Position numbers and translations under genes: made by a program. Below, piece after piece: positions 32,017-40,269 of a stretch of 64,000 bases of DNA (positions are counted from its first letter, which is position 1; the number at the start of each line of letters is the position of its first letter). Where the stretch lies: the NCBI GenBank assembly GCA_944380285.1, contig CALWGZ010000010.1, positions 1 through 64,000 of the forward strand, given 5' to 3'. The DNA is from an uncultured Christensenellaceae bacterium (GTDB lineage: Bacteria; Bacillota; Clostridia; Christensenellales; UBA3700). Under the pieces are notes generated by a model that ran no database searches, was not told where the DNA came from, and saw only the letters and a list, made by a program, of their open reading frames with translations.

Positions 32017-33799
32017 AACCATATCAAGGACCAAAAAATCGTTGCGCAACACTGTCTTTGGGATGGCGGGATTGTTTTGCTCTCTCGTAGTGACGTTTGC
32101 GACAAAGTCGGTTTTTGTCAGACTGCTTGGTGCGGAATATAATGGAGTCAACGGACTTTTCAGCAATATATTGCAAGTTCTTAATTTGGCAGAACTCGGA
32201 TTTGCAACGTCTGTTGCTTATGCATTGTACAAGCCCTTAAAAGATGGGGATGAGCGCACTACGGCAGCTCTGATGAACTTCTTTGCAAAGATATATCGTA
32301 TCATTGCCGTAGTGGTAACTACTGTGGGTTGTTGCTGTATCCCGTTTTTGCAATATCTCATAGCGGAAGACTTATCTGAGCTGTCGTTTTCGTTGAACGA
32401 ACTTCGCGGATACTTTGCGATGTATTTAGCGAGCACCGTGTGCAGCTATCTCTTGGCATATAAACGCACGATTATCACAGCGGATCAAAATAATTATTTG
32501 GTCACTAACGTCGACAACATTTGTAACATTATGCTCAATGTTGTGCAGATTGCGTTGTTGCTTATATACAAAAATTTCTATGCGTATTTGGCAACAATGA
32601 TCGCAAAGACGATTATCAATAATTTGATCTTGCATTTGATTGCCGGCAAAAAATATCCGTATTTGCGTACATATCGGAAGGAAAAACTCGCCCAAGCCGA
32701 AAAGAGCGCGATATTCAAAAATGTGCAGGCGGCGTTCTTGCATAAAATTGGATCAGTGGTCATTTTTAGCACCACATCGATTATCATTTCCGCTTTTGTC
32801 AGTTTGATCGATGCCGGCAAGTACAGCAATTATGTTATGATTGTAACAGGGGTCAATAACTTTATCAATATTGTTTTCACGTCTGTGACGGCAAGCATAG
32901 GGAATTTGTGCGTGGATGAGAGCGAAGATCGTCAATACGCCGTATTCAAGAAGGTGCAATATCTCGCTTTGTTCAGCGGAGTGTTTAGCTATATTTGTTT
33001 TGTTGCGCTGTTCAATCCGTTCATTGCCATTTGGGTCGGAGAGGATATGGTCATGTCGATGTGGGTCGTGTTTGCGATTTCTCTCAACGCTATGGTCGGA
33101 TATTTGAGAAAGGCGGTCAACACATTTAAGGACGCCAAAGGCATGTTCCGTAATGATTGGTACAAACCCCTTTTGGAGGCTGCGGTCGGCATTGGCTTGG
33201 CGATCGGGTTGAGCTATGTTTGGGGGACGTTCGGCGTTGTGATGGGATATACGCTTGCCACGATCTGTATAGCGGTGCCGGTCGAGAATTGGGTGCTGTT
33301 CAAGCAGGGGATCCATAAACCGTTGACGAGACAGGCGCTCACTTTGATAGTGACGACATTGTTTGCGTTTGCTATGGGCGCCGTTGCGTATTTTGTGGGA
33401 ACATTTATTCCTGCCGGGACCGGTTGGAGCGGTGTCGGTTGGTTTGTGTTGAGGTTTGTGTTTGTGGTCGTGTTTGCGGCTGGGGTGTTCATCTTGGCGA
33501 CGTGCAGGACGGAGGAATTCAAGTATTATAAGAATTTGGCGGTGACGATCATAAAGAAGATCGTCGGTAAGATCAAAGTCAAACTCGGGAAGAAACAGCC
33601 GGCGGAGGTGTTTCCGGCTATAGACGCAAACGAGCAGAGCATCGAGCAAAATGTCGGCGACGAGAACGGAAGCAAAGAGGAAGCTGAACAGAAAAAAGAG
33701 GATGCCGAGAACTGTGACTCCGAAAAGAGCGAAAATGTGCAGAGCGTCGATAATGACAAGCAAAACGACGGCGGCGGGGATGACGAACAGCGTCGATAA
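32009..33799 (+). CDS. Polysaccharide flippase (Wzx/EpsK-like, MOP superfamily)
   Basis: About 12-14 hydrophobic helices fill residues 15-525; the start SLRNTVFGMAGLFCSLVVTF followed by KSVFVRLLGAEYNGVNGLF is typical of MOP-family polysaccharide flippases, which move the undecaprenyl-linked repeat unit across the membrane. Residues about 530-596 form a charged, low-complexity cytosolic tail (rich in Glu, Asp, Asn, Ser; ends GGGDDEQRR) that is not part of the usual family and has unknown use. It closes the exopolysaccharide operon. The base composition becomes more GC-rich again in its last third. Confidence 0.87.
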   Translation: MAETISRTKKSLRNTVFGMAGLFCSLVVTFATKSVFVRLLGAEYNGVNGLFSNILQVLNLAELGFATSVAYALYKPLKDGDERTTAALMNFFAKIYRIIAVVVTTVGCCCIPFLQYLIAEDLSELSFSLNELRGYFAMYLASTVCSYLLAYKRTIITADQNNYLVTNVDNICNIMLNVVQIALLLIYKNFYAYLATMIAKTIINNLILHLIAGKKYPYLRTYRKEKLAQAEKSAIFKNVQAAFLHKIGSVVIFSTTSIIISAFVSLIDAGKYSNYVMIVTGVNNFINIVFTSVTASIGNLCVDESEDRQYAVFKKVQYLALFSGVFSYICFVALFNPFIAIWVGEDMVMSMWVVFAISLNAMVGYLRKAVNTFKDAKGMFRNDWYKPLLEAAVGIGLAIGLSYVWGTFGVVMGYTLATICIAVPVENWVLFKQGIHKPLTRQALTLIVTTLFAFAMGAVAYFVGTFIPAGTGWSGVGWFVLRFVFVVVFAAGVFILATCRTEEFKYYKNLAVTIIKKIVGKIKVKLGKKQPAEVFPAIDANEQSIEQNVGDENGSKEEAEQKKEDAENCDSEKSENVQSVDNDKQNDGGGDDEQRR

Positions 33800-33991
33800 A
33801 GTGCGGGTTTTGTCGAGGGGGATTTTTGTTGGTGAAAAGGCGTTGACTTTGGTGTGAAATGCGTGTAGAATCGAGGCGAGTGGGGTAAAGACCGCATTGC
33901 AGAGAGCGAGGAGTGGGGCTTAGGGGAGTGTCCGTGGCAGAGATGCCGCGGCGTTTCTCTTTTTTGGGGAGTTCTTTGAGGCGAAGGATGC

Positions 33992-34360
33992 GTAAAACGG
34001 CGGAGCGGGTTTTATCGACGGAGTGAGAAAAACGGCTGAGCGGACGTAAAACGGCGGCGAAGTATTCTTTGCGGGTTGGGAATTTCCCAACCGACAAGGA
34101 GGTCTTCCGAGATGCGGGAAATGCGTAAAACGGCGGAGCGGGTTTTATCGACGGAGTAAGAAAAACGGCTGAGCGGACGTAAAACGGCGGCGAAGTATTC
34201 TTTGCGGGGTGGGAATTTCCCGACCGGCAAGGCGGTCTTCCGAGGTGCGGGAAATGCATAAAACGGCGGCGAAGTATTCTTTGCGGGTTGGGAATTTCCC
34301 GACCGGCAAGGCGGTCTTCCGAGGTGCGTGAAATGCGTAAAACGGCGGCGGCCGTTTGGG
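33992..34360. repeat. Composite repeat array B-A-B-A-A-A'
   Basis: Two units alternate. B (54 bp; 33992-34045 and 34125-34178) runs GTAAAACGGCGGAGCGGG to GGCTGAGCGGAC. A (79 bp; 34046-34124, 34179-34257 and 34258-34336) contains the palindrome core GGGAATTTCCC (GGTTGGGAATTTCCCAACC in the first copy). A truncated A starts at 34337. All units share the opening TAAAACGGCGG. The open frames on the minus strand are translations of the repeats. Between 33800 and 34550 I see no gene. Confidence 0.88.
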
Positions 34361-34553
34361 TGGAGAGTATGCACAAAACGGCGAATGTCGAAAAAGGGCG
34401 AGAGCGGTTTTGTGTATATTTTTATATTTTTGCATTAGGGGATCGGGATGAAAAACGGGCATTTTTGAGAAAACGGCGGATAGGGGCGTGAAAGCGGAGA
34501 AGGGGCGGCGGAAAGGGGGTATGCACAAAATGCGGTAATTTTTGGGAGAAATA

Positions 34554-34582
34554 TTGACTTGTCGCGCGCGCGAGTGTAAAAT
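34554..34582 (+). promoter_or_regulatory. Sigma-A promoter of the inositol operon
   Basis: TTGACT (34554-34559), 17 bases, TAAAAT (34577-34582). The leader of about 120 bases up to the first gene is GC-rich with several short inverted repeats; no known riboswitch is recognised. Confidence 0.7.
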
Positions 34583-34709
34583 TATAATATAGGGCGAGCG
34601 AAGGCTCGGGCGCGCCGAAGGGAGACGGCGCGGTTTGGAAGTTGCGCACGGGATCGTTCGAGGGGCGGTCCCGAGGCGCGAGAGGCGGTTTGCGCCGAAG
34701 GAGGAAATT

Positions 34710-35546
34710 ATGATCGTCACTACTTCTATTTTGCTGGACCGCGCCGCTCACGGCGGCTATGCGGTGCCGGCACTCAATGTGGACAATTTGGAGAGCGTCA
34801 AAGCCGTGCTCGAAGCGAGCGCGGAGATGAATGCGCCGGTCATCGTGCAGACGATCCCGGCGACTTTGCGCTATGGCGGAGAGGCGACCTACGTCGCGCT
34901 GGTCAACGCGCTGTACGACGGCGGAGCGGACATCGCGCTCCACCTCGACCACGGCGGCGACGAGGAGATATGCGCGCGCTGCGTGGGGTACGGCTATACG
35001 TCGGTGATGATCGACGGGTCGGCGCTGCCGTTTGAGGAGAACGTCGCGCTGACGAGCCGCGTCGCAAAGTTCGCGCACCGCGCGTCCGTGTCCGTCGAGG
35101 GCGAGCTCGGCTCGATCGGCGGCAAGGAGGAGACGCAGGGCAAGGTCGTCTATACCGACCCCGACGAGGCGGCGGAGTTCGTCGCGCGCACAGGCGCGGA
35201 CAGCCTCGCGATCGGCGTCGGCACCGCGCACGGCGTCTATCACGGCACGCCGCATATCGCGATCGACCGCATCGAGCAGATCGCGGCGAAGGTGCATGTG
35301 CCGCTGGTGCTTCACGGCGCGAGCGGGCTTTCGGACGACGTCATCGAGGCGGCGATCGCCGCAGGCATTCGCAAGATCAACTTCGCGACTCAATTGAGAC
35401 AGGCGTATACCGCCGGCATCAAGAAGGGCTTCGAGCTCTTCCCCGACGCGTTCGACCCAAAAAAATATATGCCCGTCGCGGTGGACGAGATCAAGAAAGA
35501 GGTCAAACGCATCATCGCGCTGTGCGGCGCGGCAAACAGAGGATAG
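34710..35546 (+). CDS. iolJ: Class II aldolase, 6-phospho-5-dehydro-2-deoxy-D-gluconate aldolase
   Basis: A zinc-dependent class II fructose-bisphosphate-aldolase-family enzyme. HLDHGGDEEICARC supplies the zinc-binding His-Asp region, SVMIDGSALPFEEN and EGELGSIGGKEE follow, AIGVGTAHGVYHGTPHIA holds a second zinc His, and LVLHGASGLSDD the third. Length 278 from ATG 34710 (behind AAGGAGG) matches IolJ. The position as first gene of an iol operon points to cleavage of the phosphorylated inositol product to dihydroxyacetone phosphate and malonate semialdehyde rather than glycolysis. Confidence 0.88.
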   Translation: MIVTTSILLDRAAHGGYAVPALNVDNLESVKAVLEASAEMNAPVIVQTIPATLRYGGEATYVALVNALYDGGADIALHLDHGGDEEICARCVGYGYTSVMIDGSALPFEENVALTSRVAKFAHRASVSVEGELGSIGGKEETQGKVVYTDPDEAAEFVARTGADSLAIGVGTAHGVYHGTPHIAIDRIEQIAAKVHVPLVLHGASGLSDDVIEAAIAAGIRKINFATQLRQAYTAGIKKGFELFPDAFDPKKYMPVAVDEIKKEVKRIIALCGAANRG

Positions 35547-35587
35547 GTCGAGATATCGACACGGATAGCAAAAAACGGAGAGGAAAC

Positions 35588-36604
35588 ATGCAATACGTTC
35601 AATTCAAGAAAGACGCAAAATTCGATTTGATCGCGATGGGAAGGATCGCGATCGACTTCAACCCGATAGACTACTTCAAGACGCTCGCCGAGAGCAAGGA
35701 GTACCGCAAGTACCTGGGCGGCTCGCCGGCAAACGTCGCGGTCGGTCTGGCGAGGCTGGGTAAAAAAGTGGGCTTTGTCGCGCGCGTGTCCGACGATCGA
35801 TTCGGCGACTATGTGACCGACTTCTTTGCCAAAGAGGGCATAGACGTGTCCCACGTCAAGCGCGCCGAGCACGGCGAAAAATTGGGGCTCACGTTCACCG
35901 AGATCCTCTCGCCGACAGAGAGCAGCATCCTGATGTATCGCGACGGCATCGCCGACCTCTCGCTCGACCCCTCCGACGTGGACGAGGAGTATATCGCGTC
36001 CGCTAAGGCGCTGCTCATCTCGGGCACCGCGCTTGCGCAAAGCCCGTCGCGCGAGGCGTGCCTCAAAGCGATGCAATTTGCGGAGAAGAACGACGTGCGC
36101 ATCATCTTCGACATCGATTACCGCCCCTACAATTGGAAGAGCGCGGATGAGATCGCGGTCTATTACACCGCGGTCGCCGAGCATGCGGACATCATCATGG
36201 GCTCGCGCGAAGAGTACGACCTCACGCAGGCGATCTCGCTGCCCGGCGCCGACGACGTCGCGACCGCCGCGCATTGGTTCGCGCACAGGGCGAAGATCGT
36301 CATCATCAAGCACGGCAAGGAGGGCTCCGAGGCGCATACCTGCGACGGAAAGAGATATAAGATCAAGCCCTTCCCGGTCAAGGCGTTCAAGTCGTTCGGC
36401 GGCGGAGACGGCTACGGCAGCGCGTTCCTCTACGGCATGTTCGACGGCAAGGAGATCATGGACTGCCTCGAGCTCGGCTCGGCGTCCGCGTCCATGCTGG
36501 TCGCCGCGCACGGCTGCTCGGAGTTCATGCCCACGCCCGAGGAGCTGACGAAGTTCATCGCCGACGAAAAGAAGCAATACGGAGAAATGGTCGCGCGCGA
36601 CTGA
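35588..36604 (+). CDS. iolC: 5-dehydro-2-deoxygluconokinase
   Basis: A PfkB-family kinase that phosphorylates 5-dehydro-2-deoxygluconate. MGRIAIDFNPIDYF and YLGGSPANVAVGLARLGKKV form the substrate lid and binding region; FDIDYRPYNWKSADE is characteristic of IolC; FKSFGGGDGYGSAFLYG contains the catalytic Asp. The usual PfkB GAGD is GGGD here, as in IolC proteins. Start ATG 35588 follows GAGAGGAAAC. Length 338. It is followed closely by iolB. Confidence 0.92.
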   Translation: MQYVQFKKDAKFDLIAMGRIAIDFNPIDYFKTLAESKEYRKYLGGSPANVAVGLARLGKKVGFVARVSDDRFGDYVTDFFAKEGIDVSHVKRAEHGEKLGLTFTEILSPTESSILMYRDGIADLSLDPSDVDEEYIASAKALLISGTALAQSPSREACLKAMQFAEKNDVRIIFDIDYRPYNWKSADEIAVYYTAVAEHADIIMGSREEYDLTQAISLPGADDVATAAHWFAHRAKIVIIKHGKEGSEAHTCDGKRYKIKPFPVKAFKSFGGGDGYGSAFLYGMFDGKEIMDCLELGSASASMLVAAHGCSEFMPTPEELTKFIADEKKQYGEMVARD

Positions 36605-36621
36605 GCGCAAAGGAGGAAATC

Positions 36622-37392
36622 ATGGCATTCGGATATCCCAAATTCGACAAGGACGGAGTCAAGGTGCTGACCGATATGAACGGCATCAACTCCGACATGA
36701 TGATGGACATCAAGGTCGTCAGGCTCGCCGCCGGCAAGAGCGCGAGCTATCTGCAAAAGGACAAGGAGATCTGCGTGATGCTGACCGAGGGCGAAGTCGA
36801 GTTCTCGGGCGGAGGCGTCTCGGGCAGAGCGGCGCGCAGCGACGTGTACCGCGATCTGCCGGTCACTCTCCACGTCTGCAAGGGCACCGAGGTCACCGTC
36901 AAGGCTTTCGCGGACAGCGAGTTCATCTATGTGTCCACGACCAACGACCGCGAGTTCCCGGCAAAGTTTTATCGCAAAGAGGACGTCATCCGCACGGTGT
37001 CGTGCGAAGGGCTGTGGGAGAATACCGCCGTTCGCGACGTCAACACCGTGTTCGACTTCTCCAACGCGCCGTACAGCAACCTCGTCGTCGGCGAGGTCAT
37101 CGCGCGCCAGGGCAGGTGGTGGAGCTATCTGCCGCACTCGCATCCGCAGCCCGAGGTCTATTACTACAAGATGCCGGCGGCGGAGGCGTTCGGCGCGTGC
37201 TTCATCGGCGAGGACGAGCCGCATACCGTCAAAGACGGCAGCGTGGGCTGCTTCCCCGGCGGCAAGACGCACGTCCAAGTCACCGCGCCCGGATATGAGA
37301 TGTATTGCTGCTGGATGATCAGGCACTTGCCCGGCAACCCCTGGGACAAGACTCGCATCGTCGACCCGCGTTTCGCGCATTGGGAGAAATAA
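36622..37392 (+). CDS. iolB: 5-deoxy-glucuronate isomerase
   Basis: A KduI/IolB-family cupin that converts 5-deoxy-glucuronate into 5-dehydro-2-deoxygluconate. The second cupin shows the metal site in SYLPHSHPQPEVYYYKMP, with the His and Glu ligands, and a later DEPHTVKDG His. Length 256 is usual. Ribosome site AAAGGAGG stands before ATG 36622. It lies 17 bases after iolC in the same operon. Confidence 0.92.
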   Translation: MAFGYPKFDKDGVKVLTDMNGINSDMMMDIKVVRLAAGKSASYLQKDKEICVMLTEGEVEFSGGGVSGRAARSDVYRDLPVTLHVCKGTEVTVKAFADSEFIYVSTTNDREFPAKFYRKEDVIRTVSCEGLWENTAVRDVNTVFDFSNAPYSNLVVGEVIARQGRWWSYLPHSHPQPEVYYYKMPAAEAFGACFIGEDEPHTVKDGSVGCFPGGKTHVQVTAPGYEMYCCWMIRHLPGNPWDKTRIVDPRFAHWEK

Positions 37393-37426
37393 CCCGATAC
37401 ATATCGGCAAAAACCGAGAGGGAAAT

Positions 37427-39349
37427 ATGAAGAAAACCATCAAGATCACGGTAGGAGAGGCTGTCGTCCGCTTTTTGGACGCGCAATACGTCTCCTTTGA
37501 CGGAGTCGAAAACAAACTCGTGGACGGAGTGTTCACCATCTTCGGGCACGGCTGCGTGCTGGGCGTCGGCGAGGCGCTGTCGATGGCGGAGCACTCGATC
37601 AAGGTCTATCAGGGCAAGAACGAGCAGGGCATGGCGCAGGTTGCGACGTCGTTCGCAAAACAATGCAACCGCCGCAAGATCATGCCGTGCTTTTCGTCGA
37701 TAGGCCCCGGCGCGGCGAATATGGTCACCGCCGCGGGCACGGCGACCGCTAACAACATCCCGCTGCTGCTGTTCATGGGCGACGCGTTCGCGACGCGTCA
37801 GCCCGACCCGGTTCTCCAACAGATCGAGCATCAATACGACCCGTCCGTCACGACCAACGATGCGTTCAAGGCGGTGACGCGCTACTTCGACCGCATCTCG
37901 CGCCCCGAGATGCTGATGCCGTCCCTTCGCAACGCGATCAGAGTGCTTCTCGACCCGGCGCATACCGGCGCGGTCGCGATCGCGCTGCCGCAGGACGTGC
38001 AGGGCGAGGTCTATGATTTCCCGGTCGACTTCTTCGCGAAGAAGGTGACCCCGATTGTCCGTCCCGTCGCTCCCGACGAACAGCTCAAAGCGGTCGCGGC
38101 GGCGATCCGCAAGAGCAAAAAGCCGCTGCTCATCGTCGGCGGCGGAGTCAAGTACAGCGAGGCGGGCGAAGTCGTCGCGGCGTTCTGCGAAAAGTACGGC
38201 ATCCCGTTCTGCGAAACTCAAGCCGGCAAGACGGCGATCGCGTCGTCTCACCCCCTCAACCTCGGCGGTTTGGGCGTGACCGGCAACAGCGCCGCGAATA
38301 CGATCGCCGAAAACGCCGACCTCATCATAGGCGTCGGCACGAGGTTCACCGACTTTACGACCGCGTCAAAGTCGCTGTTCGCCGACACCAAGGTCGTGAC
38401 GATCAACGCGTCCGACTTCCATGCGTCCAAGCTGGACGCCGTCAAGGCGGTCGGCGACGCCAAGGCGACCGTCACGGCTTTGGACAGACATTTGAGCAGA
38501 TATCACGCCAAATACGACGGCGAGATCGCCACAGCAAAGGACGCGTGGCAGAAGGAGTACGACCGTCTTGCCGCCGCGGAGATAGGCGACGGCTACGTCC
38601 CCGAGATAGACAGCCGCATGCCTGACGCGGTCGACGCGTTCGTCAGGGCGCACGGCGGCGCGATGACGCAGACGCAGGCGATCGCGATCGTTCGCGAACA
38701 TATCGCCCCCGACGCGATCGTCGTCGGTTCCGCCGGTTCGCTGCCCGGAGACCTGCAACGCATGTGGACGAGCGACGTCCGCGACAGCTACAACATGGAG
38801 TACGGCTACTCGTGCATGGGCTACGAGATCGCAGGCTGCCTCGGCAGCAAGATCGCCGAGCCCGACCGCGAATGCTACGCGATGTGCGGCGACGGCAGCT
38901 ATTTGATGATGCACACCGAGATGGTCACCGCGGTGCAGGAGGGGCTCAAGATCAATGTGCTGCTCTTTGACAACGCGTCGTTCGGGTGCATAAACAATCT
39001 GCAAATGGAGCAGGGCATCGACAGCCTTTGCACCGAGCTTCGCTACCGCGACGGCGACAAGCCGATACGCGAGGGAGAGTTCCTCAACATCGACTTCGCG
39101 ATGAGCGCGAGGGCGTACGGCTTCAAGGGCTACACCGTCCGCAGCGCGGACGAGCTCGCCGCCGCGCTCGAGGACTCCAAAAAGCAGACCGTCTCCACGT
39201 TGATCGACATCAAGGTCGCGCCCAAGTCGATGACGCACGGCTACGGCGGATGGTGGAACGTCGGCGTCAGCAACGCGCCGCGCTGCGACAGGCAGAAAAA
39301 GGCGCTCGAAAACAAGAAAAAGATGCTCGCCAAGGCGAGGAAATATTGA
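37427..39349 (+). CDS. iolD: 3D-(3,5/4)-trihydroxycyclohexane-1,2-dione hydrolase
   Basis: A thiamine-diphosphate enzyme that opens the inositol ring. It has three acetolactate-synthase-type domains: a Pyr domain (HGCVLGVGEALSMAEHSI, then PCFSSIGPGAANMVTAAGTA), a central domain (KPLLIVGGGVKYSEAGEVVA) and a PP domain with the diphosphate motif CGDGSYLMMHTEMVTAV ending in NASFGCINNLQ. Length 640 is typical. The start ATG 37427 follows GAGAGGGAAAT. Base use is strongly GC-biased, as in the other iol genes. Confidence 0.94.
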   Translation: MKKTIKITVGEAVVRFLDAQYVSFDGVENKLVDGVFTIFGHGCVLGVGEALSMAEHSIKVYQGKNEQGMAQVATSFAKQCNRRKIMPCFSSIGPGAANMVTAAGTATANNIPLLLFMGDAFATRQPDPVLQQIEHQYDPSVTTNDAFKAVTRYFDRISRPEMLMPSLRNAIRVLLDPAHTGAVAIALPQDVQGEVYDFPVDFFAKKVTPIVRPVAPDEQLKAVAAAIRKSKKPLLIVGGGVKYSEAGEVVAAFCEKYGIPFCETQAGKTAIASSHPLNLGGLGVTGNSAANTIAENADLIIGVGTRFTDFTTASKSLFADTKVVTINASDFHASKLDAVKAVGDAKATVTALDRHLSRYHAKYDGEIATAKDAWQKEYDRLAAAEIGDGYVPEIDSRMPDAVDAFVRAHGGAMTQTQAIAIVREHIAPDAIVVGSAGSLPGDLQRMWTSDVRDSYNMEYGYSCMGYEIAGCLGSKIAEPDRECYAMCGDGSYLMMHTEMVTAVQEGLKINVLLFDNASFGCINNLQMEQGIDSLCTELRYRDGDKPIREGEFLNIDFAMSARAYGFKGYTVRSADELAAALEDSKKQTVSTLIDIKVAPKSMTHGYGGWWNVGVSNAPRCDRQKKALENKKKMLAKARKY

Positions 39350-39357
39350 GGCGTTTT

Positions 39358-40251
39358 ATGGACGGTAAAAAAGTCAAACTTGCGATCGCTCCGATCGCGT
39401 GGACAAACGACGACATGCCCGACCTCGGCGCGGAGAATACCTTCGCGCAATGCGTGAGCGAGATGGCTCTTTCCGGGTTCAAGGGCTGCGAAGTCGGCAA
39501 CAAGTACCCCAAAGACCCCGTCGTGCTCAAACGCGCGCTGGACATGAGGGGATTGAAGATCTGCAATCAATGGTTCTCTTCGTTCGTGCTCACGCAGCCG
39601 ATGGAAGAGGTCGAAAAGGCGTTTGTCGCGCAATGCGAGTTCCTGCGCGCGATGGGCGCGGACTGCATCGGCGCGTCCGAACAGAGTTACAGCATCCAAG
39701 GCAAAAAAGACGTGCCCGTGTTCGGGAACAAATACATTATGAACGACGGCGAGTGGAAAAAGTTCGCCGACGGGATGAACAGATTGGGCGCGATCGCGAA
39801 GAGCATGGGGCTCAAACTCGTCTATCACCACCACATGGGCACGGTCGTGCAGACCGCCGAGGAAGTGGACAGGATGATGGAGATGACCGACCCCGAGGTG
39901 TTCGGCTTGCTGTTCGATTCGGGGCACCTCGCCTATTGCGGCGAAGATTCGCTCGCGGTGCTCAAAAAGCACTGTAAGCGCGTAAGGCACGTCCACCTCA
40001 AGGACATCCGTCCGGACGTCGTCGCCGAGGTCAAAGCGAAGGGCAAGTCCTTCTTGGACGGCGTGCGCATGGGCGCGTTCACCGTCCCCGGAGACGGAGC
40101 GATAGACTTTGCGCCGATATTCGCCGAGCTGGACAAGGTTGGCTACGAGGGCTGGATGGTCGTCGAGGCGGAGCAGGACCCCGCCAAGGCGGATCCGCTC
40201 GAATACGCTCTCAAAGCGAGGGCTTACATCAGAGACAAAGCGGGCATTTGA
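39358..40251 (+). CDS. iolE: myo-inosose-2 dehydratase
   Basis: A xylose-isomerase-like TIM-barrel dehydratase, the second step of inositol breakdown. APIAWTNDDMPDLG at the start and HHHMGTVVQTAEEVDRMM in the middle match IolE; LLFDSGHLAYCGED carries a metal-binding Asp and His; GMGAFTVPGDGAIDF-like residues near the end fit. Length 297. ATG 39358 starts eight bases after the iolD stop; its ribosome site (GAGGCG) is weak, so coupling to iolD is likely. Confidence 0.9.
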   Translation: MDGKKVKLAIAPIAWTNDDMPDLGAENTFAQCVSEMALSGFKGCEVGNKYPKDPVVLKRALDMRGLKICNQWFSSFVLTQPMEEVEKAFVAQCEFLRAMGADCIGASEQSYSIQGKKDVPVFGNKYIMNDGEWKKFADGMNRLGAIAKSMGLKLVYHHHMGTVVQTAEEVDRMMEMTDPEVFGLLFDSGHLAYCGEDSLAVLKKHCKRVRHVHLKDIRPDVVAEVKAKGKSFLDGVRMGAFTVPGDGAIDFAPIFAELDKVGYEGWMVVEAEQDPAKADPLEYALKARAYIRDKAGI

Positions 40252-40269
40252 CCGCAAAGGAGAAGAAAT

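Noticed and set aside
33618..34376. Repetitive minus-strand open frames (up to 252 codons) over the composite repeat
   Set aside because: They translate the repeat units in several frames, have no ribosome site and overlap the flippase end. A protein-coding role is unlikely.
34583..34709. Riboswitch in the iol leader
   Set aside because: The leader has GC-rich inverted repeats but no conserved core of a known riboswitch and no terminator/antiterminator pair.
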